This document shows positions 8,096 to 15,174 of a stretch of 64,000 nt of DNA, in pieces. Origin of the DNA: Nitrososphaerales archaeon (GTDB lineage Archaea; Thermoproteota; Nitrososphaeria; Nitrososphaerales; Gagatemarchaeaceae); contig JAJTZB010000003.1 of NCBI GenBank assembly GCA_032906765.1, positions 1-64,000 of the forward strand, read 5' to 3'. The notes under the pieces were generated by a model. It did not search any database and was not told the origin of the DNA. It saw nothing but the letters and a program-made list of their open reading frames with translations. Each line of letters opens with the position of its first letter. Positions within the stretch are counted from its first letter, which is position 1. The position numbers and the translations under genes are program-made.

Positions 8096-9121
8096 ATGGG
8101 TTACGAGGACGCCAAACGGACGATGGATTTCTCTAGCAGACCGATACTTGTCTTCTGGGAGACTACGAGGGCATGCCCTCTGGCCTGCGTGCACTGCAGG
8201 GCCTCAGCAATAACGGAGCCGCTTCCAGGCGAACTCACGAAGGAGGATGGCTTCGACCTCATAGAGCAGGTCGCGTCCTTTGGGAGGCCGAGCCCTACGG
8301 TAGTCCTCACGGGAGGGGACCCCCTCATGAGGAGCGACCTGTTTGACTTGGCGTCGTACGCAAGCAAGGCGGGGGTGCAGTTTGCAGTCTCCTCTGCGGT
8401 GACAGGGCTCTTGACCGACGCGACTCTGGATAGAATCAGAAGTGTCGGCGCCTCCTCAATCTCCGTCAGCCTTGACGGGGCGTGCCAGGAGACCCACGAT
8501 TCCATAAGGGGTGTAGAGGGGACCTTCGACAGGACAATGGAGAGAATCAAGGCTGCGACCGAACTGGGAATAAGCGTTCAGGTCAACACGGCCATCATGA
8601 AGAGCAATTTCCGCGAGCTTCCACAGATCTTCCACCTGATAAGAAACATGGGTGTCAATATATGGGAACTGTTCTTCCTGGTAAAGGTGGGAAGGGGCTC
8701 CGCAGTCGACGACTTGGCGCCCGAGGAATACGAAAGCGTGTGCAACCTCCTATACGATGCATCTCACTACGGTATGACAATCAGGTGCGTCGAAGCGCCA
8801 TTCATCCGAAGGGTTGTGAGTGAAAGAAACGAAAAGGGGGACTATTGGCAGCACGAGACTTATCACGCGCTGAAGAGAGATTTCGTGAGAATGAACGGAG
8901 GGCCGTCCGGAGGGTCGAGCCTGCGGCCCAAGGGAACTCTGGATGGAGACGGGATTGTTTTCGTTGGTTATGACGGCGCAATCTATCCCGGCGGATTCCT
9001 GCCAGTCAGGGTGGGAAACGTGAAGGAGGACGGGTTAGTAAGGACCTACAGGGAAAGCGACCTCATGAGGAGAATCAGAGGAAGAGTGCTGAAAGGCCCC
9101 TGCGGCACGTGTGGGTTCTAA
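8096..9121 (+). CDS. Radical SAM/SPASM protein (TIGR04053-like), truncated by an in-frame stop
   Basis: The N-terminal part is an intact radical SAM domain: CPLACVHC supplies Cys27, Cys31 and Cys34 for the 4Fe-4S cluster, followed by VVLTGGDPL and ISVSLDGA. The C-terminal segment has IVFVGYDGAIYPGGFLPVRVGNV and the start of a SPASM motif, CGTCGF (Cys336, Cys339). TAA at 9119-9121 then ends the frame, though the bases after it still encode the rest of the motif (DVCGGSRARSFA). The family resembles enzymes related to heme or peptide modification; the reaction is unknown. The promoter ATTAAACAG at about 8077-8085 would also suit ATG 8123. A missing SPASM cysteine makes a fully active protein doubtful. 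Confidence 0.8.
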   Translation: MGYEDAKRTMDFSSRPILVFWETTRACPLACVHCRASAITEPLPGELTKEDGFDLIEQVASFGRPSPTVVLTGGDPLMRSDLFDLASYASKAGVQFAVSSAVTGLLTDATLDRIRSVGASSISVSLDGACQETHDSIRGVEGTFDRTMERIKAATELGISVQVNTAIMKSNFRELPQIFHLIRNMGVNIWELFFLVKVGRGSAVDDLAPEEYESVCNLLYDASHYGMTIRCVEAPFIRRVVSERNEKGDYWQHETYHALKRDFVRMNGGPSGGSSLRPKGTLDGDGIVFVGYDGAIYPGGFLPVRVGNVKEDGLVRTYRESDLMRRIRGRVLKGPCGTCGF

Positions 9122-9218
9122 GACGTCTGCGGAGGAAGTAGGGCCAGATCCTTCGCCCATTATGGAGATCCTCTCGACTCACCCAGCATGCGTGCTTGTG
9201 GCGGGAAGGCTAGGATAG
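9122..9218 (+). pseudogene. Orphaned C-terminal end of the radical SAM gene
   Basis: Directly after the TAA at 9119 the same frame encodes DVCGGSRARSFAHYGDPLDS, the conserved family end. Near 9176-9182 the reading moves to the next frame, which gives HPACVLVAGRLG and a TAG at 9216-9218, only 7 bases from the converging next gene. So the ancestral gene ran to 9218 and now carries one nonsense change and one frameshift. Sequencing error is possible but would need two independent errors. Confidence 0.75.
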
Positions 9219-9224
9219 GGCGTC

Positions 9225-9725
9225 TCAGGGGGACATCTGCATCACGGCGACAAGGGCGAGGATTACGACCATCAATCCCAGATTGGCGAAAGAAACAATT
9301 CTGCTCTTCTTCCTGAGCGCTTTTAGCTCATCGAGCTTCCCTTCGCGGGCCAGCCTTACGATCTTCCTGCCGAAGTATACGTTATGTGCGTAAATCAAAG
9401 CCACAAGGACAGCTACGAGTACACTCTTCGAAAGAAGCAACAACCCTGCTCCGGTGCCGAGAAGGGCGCTCGCCGAAGGAAGATACCATGTTGCGTTGTA
9501 CAGACCGGTAAGAATCAACACCACGAGTATTGGGTTCGTAAGCCTTCCGAAGGACTTCGCAATCTTGCCCACGATAAGCGTCCTTTCCGACTCGTCCTCC
9601 GTGATGAGGTAGGAGGCTGGCATCACGACCAGCCACATGAAGAAGGACCCACCCACGAAGAGGACTGCGCTGAACAAGTGCGCCCAGAGGATCACGGTGT
9701 CAAATAGTGGAACCATTGCGTTCAC
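9225..9725 (-). CDS. CopD-like four-helix membrane protein
   Basis: This 166-residue protein has four hydrophobic segments (about 10-32, 60-80, 85-112, 145-163). The first helix holds a histidine and VGGSFFMWLVVMP, and the second follows GRLTNPILVVLILTGLYNA. The layout resembles the archaeal CopD/copper-resistance-D-related or DUF-type integral membrane proteins that may bind heme or copper, but no function is proven. The start is GTG 9725 or ATG 9716. An inverted repeat with three TTCAAAC half sites lies 16-70 bases upstream. Confidence 0.6.
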   Translation of the reverse strand: MNAMVPLFDTVILWAHLFSAVLFVGGSFFMWLVVMPASYLITEDESERTLIVGKIAKSFGRLTNPILVVLILTGLYNATWYLPSASALLGTGAGLLLLSKSVLVAVLVALIYAHNVYFGRKIVRLAREGKLDELKALRKKSRIVSFANLGLMVVILALVAVMQMSP

Positions 9726-9740
9726 CTCTTCTGCCCGGTA

Positions 9741-9795
9741 TTCAAACTTCCACCTTCAGCCCAAGAAGGTGTTTGAACCCTATTAGCGTTCAAAC
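9741..9795. promoter_or_regulatory. Inverted repeat GTTTGAAC/GTTCAAAC with extra half site
   Basis: GTTTGAAC (9771-9778) and GTTCAAAC (9788-9795) form a perfect 8-bp inverted repeat with a 9-base spacer. A third TTCAAAC is at 9741-9747. All lie just upstream of the CopD-like gene (start 9725, minus), so they may be its operator. The regulator is unknown. Confidence 0.45.
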
Positions 9796-9852
9796 CCCAC
9801 CGGACTCGAGCCGTTCCATCACCCTCCTTCGTCAAACCGCGTGGCGAACTCA

Positions 9853-9984
9853 GAGTTGTGAGGGTCGAAGTAGCGATGTAGAAGGAGAGGGACGGCCGTC
9901 GCCTTCGACTACAACGTTGGAAAGATGGTCGGCGAGGAGACGCTAACCGGCGTTGTCAGCACGCTTCTTGGCGTTAGCCCCTGA
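9853..9984 (+). pseudogene. Remnant of an unidentified gene's 3' end
   Basis: One frame reads VVRVEVAM and then a stop. A neighbouring frame continues TAVAFDYNVGKMVGEETLTG and VVSTLLGVSP, ending at TGA 9982-9984. The strongly protein-like second part without any start suggests the C-terminus of a decayed gene. I cannot name the family. It converges on asnA, whose stop is 9 bases away. Confidence 0.35.
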
Positions 9985-9993
9985 CAATCTCTC

Positions 9994-10971
9994 TTAGAGT
10001 TCGTAGACAACTCCCGGAACCTTCGGAAAGGCCTGGACTTCTCCTATGTGCTTGGCTCCAGTGACCCAGGTCACGAGTCTTTCCACGCCTATTCCAGCGC
10101 CCGCCGATGGCTTGAGTTTACCTTCTTTCGCCATCTTAAGGAGCAGGGTGTAGTTCTCCCTCTTCACGCCATCGCGCTCCATCTTCGCCGCGATTTTACT
10201 GTGCTCCCACTCGCGTCTAGCGCCTGAGAGGACCTCCCCATACCGCGGAAGGAAAAGGTCGTAGTTGTCCCACCTGCCCGTGGCCGCGTCTTCAAAATCG
10301 TAGAACTCTCTCGGGATGTTGGTCACCCAGACCGGCTCCCGGGTCTCTTGGGGCAGTCTCGTCTCCCACTCGTCTCCGTACTTCGCCACAAGGTCTTCCC
10401 TGTCATAGACCCTGAACGGCGTCTCGGGCGCCTTGAGACTGCCGTATCTGCCAAGGTATGTCAGGTCCCGTTTTGCCTGCTTCTTGACATGGCGTACCAG
10501 TCCAGCTATAACGGCTTCAACAAGGCGTTTAATGTCCTTGGAACCGGCATCTCTCATCTCGAAATCGAGTTGTGTGAATTCGTATGCGTGCCATCCAGTC
10601 GCCTTTCTCTCCCTCTTCTCTATCCTCACATTCGGAGAGAGAACGAAGAACTTCGGGTATGCCGTCGAGCTCGCAACAAGCTTGTGGATTATCATGCTCA
10701 GAGTTGTCCTGACCGTCTCGCCGTAGATCTCTGTCTCGACCCTCTTCTCGATCGACGCCCCGGGGTCAGGCCACAAGGGATCTGTCGACTTGGAGAAGAT
10801 CACAGGAAGCAGCCAGGCGAATCCCCTGCCTGCGAAAGCATCGGTAAGGTACCTGAGAACCTCGGTGCTCACCCTGCCGATATGTGCTTTCCTTACCATT
10901 TCACCCTCAGACAATTCGTCCAGAGGCTTCGGAATCTCGAGGACCTCTGTCGCCTCGACCGTCCTAGCCAT
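9994..10971 (-). CDS. asnA: Archaeal asparagine synthetase (AsnRS-related AsnA)
   Basis: This 325-residue class II synthetase-like protein lacks the tRNA-binding OB domain of asparaginyl-tRNA synthetase, as in the archaeal AsnA that makes asparagine from aspartate and ammonia with ATP. Class II motifs are visible: motif 2 region GWHAYEFTQLDFEMRDA and motif 3 SAGAGIGVERLVTWVTGA. The long frame begins at 11004, but the TATA box (complement of 10993-11001) is centred 26 bases from the ATG at 10971, so I take 10971 as a leaderless start. It is divergent from an Lrp/AsnC-type regulator gene, which may control it. Confidence 0.85.
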   Translation of the reverse strand: MARTVEATEVLEIPKPLDELSEGEMVRKAHIGRVSTEVLRYLTDAFAGRGFAWLLPVIFSKSTDPLWPDPGASIEKRVETEIYGETVRTTLSMIIHKLVASSTAYPKFFVLSPNVRIEKRERKATGWHAYEFTQLDFEMRDAGSKDIKRLVEAVIAGLVRHVKKQAKRDLTYLGRYGSLKAPETPFRVYDREDLVAKYGDEWETRLPQETREPVWVTNIPREFYDFEDAATGRWDNYDLFLPRYGEVLSGARREWEHSKIAAKMERDGVKRENYTLLLKMAKEGKLKPSAGAGIGVERLVTWVTGAKHIGEVQAFPKVPGVVYEL

Positions 10972-10992
10972 GTCGAGACAACTTCTGCCGAT

Positions 10993-11049
10993 ATCTATAA
11001 ACACTCTGACATAATTTGTGGTGTTTTGCCGGAATGTAAATCATATAAG
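10993..11049. promoter_or_regulatory. Divergent asnA/lrp promoters
   Basis: The asnA TATA box is the complement of 10993-11001 and that of the lrp gene is CATATAAG at 11042-11049. Between them AAACAC (10999-11004) and GTGTTT (11021-11026) form an inverted repeat that overlaps the asnA TATA box. This suits a feedback site for the Lrp-type protein encoded at 11076. TATA positions are seen; the operator role is inferred. Confidence 0.5.
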
Positions 11050-11075
11050 TGCCTCGCTTCCAGCATCTTGCTGGC

Positions 11076-11519
11076 ATGCTAAGCACGAAGGACCAGAAGA
11101 TACTGGCAGAGCTGCTCGAAGACGGCAGGAAGTCGGTTGTAGAAATCTCAAAGGAACTGCGGATTCCCAGAGCGACGGTTCAGGAGAGGCTGAAGAAGCT
11201 CGTTGACTCTGGCGTCATAAGGAAATTCGTGGCGATTCCCGACTATTCGAAGATAGGAAAGCAGGTCACTGCCCTCGTCCTTGTCTCCTTCAGGAACGCT
11301 GAGAACGTCTCTCAACGAAGCCTCGCGGAACAGATGTCCAAGATCCCTGGGGTCTACGAGGTGATTGTGATTTCCGGCGAGTGGGACATAGCGCTCAAGG
11401 TGAGGGCCGGCTCGGTGGAGGATATCGGTACCCTGGTCGTCGACAGGCTGAGAATGATGAAGGGCATCGAGAAGACACAGACCTGCGTCGCGTTCCAGAC
11501 GATAAAGGAGAGCTTCTAA
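11076..11519 (+). CDS. Lrp/AsnC-family transcription regulator
   Basis: This 147-residue protein has an N-terminal winged helix (residues 1-50; KILAELLEDGRKSVVEISKE, then LRIPRATVQERLKKLVDSGVI) and a C-terminal RAM ligand-binding domain (about 65-145; VIVISGEWDIALKVRAGSVED). Lrp proteins sense amino acids and assemble as dimers and octamers. The frame opens at 11049, but the ATG at 11076 gives the canonical N-terminus and lies about 30 bases from the TATA box, so the message is nearly leaderless. Its divergent position to asnA suggests control of asparagine synthesis. Confidence 0.9.
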   Translation: MLSTKDQKILAELLEDGRKSVVEISKELRIPRATVQERLKKLVDSGVIRKFVAIPDYSKIGKQVTALVLVSFRNAENVSQRSLAEQMSKIPGVYEVIVISGEWDIALKVRAGSVEDIGTLVVDRLRMMKGIEKTQTCVAFQTIKESF

Positions 11520-11652
11520 ACGTCGTCAAGATATGTGGGGTTGGAGGTTGGCCCAGATATTCCTGACCGCGAATCTTACCCCAGATGAACCCTTCATGAC
11601 TCGGGATCCACCTCACCTGATTCGAGTCTGCTAGGTCAGACCAAGGATACTT

Positions 11653-11673
11653 CCAGTCAGCGCGATTGACTGG
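11653..11673. other. Inverted repeat downstream of lrp
   Basis: CCAGTCA (11653-11659) and TGACTGG (11667-11673) form a 7-bp stem with a 7-base loop. It is 130 bases beyond the lrp stop and just before a gene remnant. No T-run follows, so it is not a clear terminator. Confidence 0.3.
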
Positions 11674-11706
11674 TGGATGCTGTGGTGGGTGGGAGTGAAG
11701 GAAGCA

Positions 11707-11781
11707 ATAGATTTCTTAGGCAGGCGGCTATTTCTCTTCTGGGAGACGACGAGGGCATATCCGCTAGCTTGGATGCCCTAA
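11707..11781 (+). pseudogene. N-terminal fragment of a second radical SAM gene, cysteines lost
   Basis: The frame reads IDFLGRRLFLFWETTRAYP then LAWMP and stops at TAA 11779-11781. It matches the start of the gene at 8123 (MDFSSRPILVFWETTRACP, LACVHC) but the cluster cysteines have become Tyr and Trp. Nothing further downstream matches, because folK's 3' end begins at 11764. This is a dead 5' remnant of a paralogue. Confidence 0.7.
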
Positions 11782-12252
11782 CTTTCGTACAAATCCATTT
11801 GGGTTCAGGTTGGCAAGGAGCGTGGAAGCGCTCCTTCGATAGATTGGATGAACATGGTCGGGCTCTATTTCAACGAGGGGAACCAGGACAAATCCTCTCT
11901 CGTGAATTCTGGGATGAGGAATCTTCAGGTCGCTTTCCTCTACGACTTCGTCTCCGTAAAATAGTATATCCAGGTCAATACTCCTAGGACCGTACCTAAC
12001 ACTTTCTTGTCTGCCCAGCCTTCGTTCAATGTCCTTGAGACAAACCAACAGTTCTTTCGGTGTCAGATTCGTCTCGAGTTTCGCCACGCAATTCACGAAC
12101 CAAGCCTGGTCTTTGAGGTACATCGGCTCGGTTTCGTACATGGAGGAGACCTTCACGAGTTTCATCTTCTCCTTCAGTAACTCTATGGCCTTCCTCAGGT
12201 TACCTTCCCTGTCTCCAACATTGGAGCCCAGGCCAATGAAGACGTCAACCAT
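11764..12252 (-). CDS. folK: 7,8-dihydro-6-hydroxymethylpterin pyrophosphokinase (HPPK)
   Basis: This 162-residue protein has the HPPK signature: FIGLGSNVGDREGNL at the N-terminus, YETEPMYLKDQAWFVNCV, and GPRSIDLDILFYGDE, which holds the two magnesium-binding aspartates. It transfers pyrophosphate from ATP to hydroxymethyl-dihydropterin, the step before dihydropteroate synthase. It overlaps the end of folB by 8 bases, so the two are translated together. Length and motifs are typical. Confidence 0.93.
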   Translation of the reverse strand: MVDVFIGLGSNVGDREGNLRKAIELLKEKMKLVKVSSMYETEPMYLKDQAWFVNCVAKLETNLTPKELLVCLKDIERRLGRQESVRYGPRSIDLDILFYGDEVVEESDLKIPHPRIHERGFVLVPLVEIEPDHVHPIYRRSASTLLANLNPNGFVRKLGHPS

Positions 12253-12604
12253 GCTGGATCCTTGTAATCTCTATCCCTATGTTCGGACTCTTCGAGTATT
12301 TTTTCTTGCTCACCCTGACCCTCACCTTCGTCACCGCTGAACTCCCCACCAAGAGGGATGCTATTCCCTCAGCGATGCTTTCCAAGAGCCTAAACTCGCC
12401 CTTGGAGACGAAGTCGAATATCTTCTGCCTGACTTCTGAGTAACTCACCGTCTTGCCCAGATCATCGGTGATTCCAGCCTCCCTCAGGTCATGGAAGATG
12501 TAAACGTCGACAATCACATCCTGCCTCCTACTTCTCTCCCTATCCGGAACGCCCACCCTGCATGGCACGACCAGATTCTTGATGAAAATCTTATCCGCCA
12601 TCAA
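12245..12604 (-). CDS. folB: Dihydroneopterin aldolase
   Basis: This 119-residue protein shows the FolB pattern: IFIKNLVVPCRVGVPDRER, QDVIVDVYI, YSEVRQKIFDFV and LLESIAEGIASLL, where Glu supports pterin binding, and the C-terminal VRVRVSKKKY. It cleaves dihydroneopterin to hydroxymethyl-dihydropterin and glycolaldehyde, the substrate of FolK encoded next. FolB of this bacterial type is uncommon in archaea, many of which use other aldolases. It lies in the folP-folB-folK cluster, 85 bases after folP. Confidence 0.9.
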   Translation of the reverse strand: MMADKIFIKNLVVPCRVGVPDRERSRRQDVIVDVYIFHDLREAGITDDLGKTVSYSEVRQKIFDFVSKGEFRLLESIAEGIASLLVGSSAVTKVRVRVSKKKYSKSPNIGIEITRIQHG

Positions 12605-12689
12605 TCATCGGCTCTGCAGTGTCTTCTTTTCTCTTTGCTCAATTCTGCTCATCTGCCCCCGGCATGAAGAATCCAAAGCAACAAGATAT

Positions 12690-13607
12690 TCAAGGATGCG
12701 CCCTGACTCGTGCGAGACTTCCGTACGTTCCCAATTTCTTGATGCTCTCAGCCATCCTAACGGCTTGAGTCGTCGCACCGACGTCATGAGTTCTAACGAG
12801 GTGGACTCCGTTGAAGACGGCTACCGCCGTGGCAGCTAGAGAGCCGATGAGTCGTTCATTTGGTTCTTGGAGGCCCAGTATCTTACCAATGAATGACTTC
12901 CTTGAGATTGAGATGCAAGAGGGCCTGCCCAAGCTTCGAAATTGACCGAGTTCCCTGATAACCATGCAATCCCATGCGTACCAGGGAAGTTCCTCCGCAG
13001 GAGAGAACCCGAATCCCCTTCCCTCCCTGCGAAAGAACCCCAACCCCGGGTCGATCACGATTCTCCCCTCTGGTATACCCGCTTTAGCGCCCAAGTCGAG
13101 TGTCTCTTTCAGTGCTGCCAAGATTCTCTTTATTGGCTCGCCAGAGCGATGCCGGGTCTCGTGAGCCATCAAGATTGCAGAGGCCCCGTGTTTCACGATG
13201 AGCTTTGCCATCCGCTCATCGTGCTTCAGGCCGCTGACATCGTTGACGATGCCCGCCCCCGCTTCCAATGCCGCTCTCGCAGCAATGGACCTCGGCGTAT
13301 CTACTGAGATGGGCACCTTGACGGCATCTCTAATCGCACCGATGGCCATGGTCAACCTCCCGACCTCCACTTCCAGAGGGACCTCGGTGGTAAGGTATGG
13401 TGCAGTCGACATGCCGCCTACGTCGATTATATCTGCACCTTCCTTCACCATGACAGCTGCCAGTTCGGATATGCCTTCTGACGTGGTTTTCACCGAGCCC
13501 TTGTAGAAGGACTCCGGGCTGACGTTTATGGTTCCCATGACCCTGACGGGGTAGCCATCTCCAAGCTTAACTCCGGCAAGCTCGCCGTTGACCAACCTCT
13601 TCGTCAA
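12690..13607 (-). CDS. folP: Dihydropteroate synthase
   Basis: This 305-residue TIM-barrel protein has pterin-binding motifs MGTINVSPESFYKG, ADIIDVGGMSTAP, VPISVDTPRSIAA, GIVNDVSGL, and RIVIDPGLGFFRR. It condenses hydroxymethyl-dihydropterin pyrophosphate with p-aminobenzoate (or an archaeal equivalent). A stretch after FFRREGRGFG and a C-terminal HDVGATTQAVRMAESI complete the fold. The start is TTG at 13607. With folB and folK it gives three consecutive folate-building steps on one strand. Confidence 0.88.
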   Translation of the reverse strand: MTKRLVNGELAGVKLGDGYPVRVMGTINVSPESFYKGSVKTTSEGISELAAVMVKEGADIIDVGGMSTAPYLTTEVPLEVEVGRLTMAIGAIRDAVKVPISVDTPRSIAARAALEAGAGIVNDVSGLKHDERMAKLIVKHGASAILMAHETRHRSGEPIKRILAALKETLDLGAKAGIPEGRIVIDPGLGFFRREGRGFGFSPAEELPWYAWDCMVIRELGQFRSLGRPSCISISRKSFIGKILGLQEPNERLIGSLAATAVAVFNGVHLVRTHDVGATTQAVRMAESIKKLGTYGSLARVRAHP

Positions 13608-13673
13608 ACGATTGCGCAGCTCGGAAGTTAAGAGTTATCCGAGGCCTGCAGAGACGGCCATCAAGCTATTGCT

Positions 13674-13692
13674 TGTCGCCCGCGGCGCGACA
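13674..13692. other. Hairpin between thiDN and folP
   Basis: TGTCGC (13674-13679) pairs with GCGACA (13687-13692) around a 7-base GC-rich loop. It lies in the 142-base gap after the thiDN stop and before folP, both on the minus strand. It may end or attenuate the thiamine transcript; there is no T-run. Confidence 0.3.
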
Positions 13693-13749
13693 GCATCGTG
13701 ACTACGCGCTTGTATCGTGGAACTGTTGTTACGAAACAATGACTCGATA

Positions 13750-15174
13750 TCAAGCATTCTCTTGCCCTTTTCTGTCGCCTTGCGAAATGTCACCTCGACG
13801 GAGCTGCTTGGCAATATTCATTACCTTGCCAGCGACATCAGCGGCGTCTATTCCGAACATCCTTATCATTGGTTCCTTACCGATATCGCCTTTATCGTAG
13901 ACTAGGTCAGGCACCCTTCCCGTCTTCTCTATCGCCCGTTCTATCACCCAGGGTAGGGTGGCACCTTCCCTTGCCCTCACATCTGCGGGCTCGTTCTTCC
14001 TGTCGTAGAACGTGGCCGTGTATCCGAGTCTCCTGGCTGCGTTCAAGATTCCCTTCGAGTACTTGATGTTGGCTACGGCCCTGATTCTTTCGTCGTGCTT
14101 CATTGCCGTCAGGACCGCCCTTGCCAAGTGCGATGAAGAACCGAAGGCAGGTTGCGAGCCTGCCTTTATCCTCCCATCAATCTTCACCAACCTCCCCGGC
14201 ACGGCGGCTACATCCATTTCACTCCTGGCGTAGAACAGGGGGAGTGCCATCGCAAGGTTCATCTGAACCTCGGGCACAACTTCAGCAACCTCCGGGGATG
14301 ACTCAAGTATCCTTATGCCCTCCTTGATCGATTCGAAAACATGCAGTTTCTCCGCAGGTATGAGGACCCAGGAGGGTGGATTGACCGGGCCGTTCCCCTT
14401 TCCTAGCGGAAGAGCATACTCTATCGCACGGGTTACGAATGCCTTTGCCCTTCCGACCGCTTCGGCGATATCGCTTCCCCTGGCCAGTTCTGCCGCGATG
14501 GCCGCCGAAAATGCGCAGCCTGTTCCGTGTGTATTTTTCGTTTTGATTCTGCGCGCTTTGAACTCCTTGAACTTCCCCTCGTGATACAAGACGTCTATGC
14601 TTTCCGCGCCTCCAAGGTGCCCGCCTTTCACCACAGCTGCCCCTGCGCGGTATTCCTTCACTATCTTCCTTGAAGCCTCCCTTGCGTCGTCCAGGCTCGA
14701 TATCTTCGAACCTGTGATTCTCTCCGCCTCGGGTATGTTCGGCGTAACCACTGCTGCCAGAGGAAGCAGATCCTTGATGAGCGTCTCGACCGCATCGTCT
14801 CGAAGCAGCCGAGCGCCGCTCTTCGATATCATGACGGGGTCTACCACCAAAGGAAATCTGTAAAGCCTTATCGACCTTGCGACCGCCGAGACGATTCCTG
14901 AACTACTGAGCATACCGGTCTTGGCAGCATCTACTCCCAGGTCTGAGGCTACCGCGTCGATTTGCTTCCTGATAATCTCCGTACTAACCTCCTGAACTCC
15001 CGTAACCGACCTCGTGTTCTGGGCCGTAATCACAACCACCGCTGAGGTTCCGTGAACCCCGAGCGCTGCGAAGGTCTTCAGGTCGGCCTGTATCCCCGCC
15101 CCTCCGCCGGAATCGCTTCCAGCTATGGTCAGTGCAACCCGAACCTTTCTTTCCAAGTCAGGCATGGCTTTCAC
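13750..15174 (-). CDS. thiDN: HMP-P kinase fused to ThiN thiamine-phosphate synthase (ThiD-ThiN)
   Basis: This 474-residue fusion has a ThiD ribokinase-fold domain (about 10-265) with ALTIAGSDSGGGAGIQADLKT and the anion hole motif KNTHGTGCAFSAAIAAELARG. A ThiN domain (about 285-474) follows, with MNLAMALPLFYARSEMDVAAVPGR and RAVANIKYSKGILNAARRLGY. ThiD phosphorylates HMP to HMP-PP; ThiN joins it with thiazole phosphate to give thiamine phosphate in archaea lacking ThiE. It overlaps the upstream MFS gene by 17 bases. Start is ATG 15174 or 15165. It lacks the helix-turn-helix of ThiR regulators. Confidence 0.93.
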   Translation of the reverse strand: MKAMPDLERKVRVALTIAGSDSGGGAGIQADLKTFAALGVHGTSAVVVITAQNTRSVTGVQEVSTEIIRKQIDAVASDLGVDAAKTGMLSSSGIVSAVARSIRLYRFPLVVDPVMISKSGARLLRDDAVETLIKDLLPLAAVVTPNIPEAERITGSKISSLDDAREASRKIVKEYRAGAAVVKGGHLGGAESIDVLYHEGKFKEFKARRIKTKNTHGTGCAFSAAIAAELARGSDIAEAVGRAKAFVTRAIEYALPLGKGNGPVNPPSWVLIPAEKLHVFESIKEGIRILESSPEVAEVVPEVQMNLAMALPLFYARSEMDVAAVPGRLVKIDGRIKAGSQPAFGSSSHLARAVLTAMKHDERIRAVANIKYSKGILNAARRLGYTATFYDRKNEPADVRAREGATLPWVIERAIEKTGRVPDLVYDKGDIGKEPMIRMFGIDAADVAGKVMNIAKQLRRGDISQGDRKGQENA

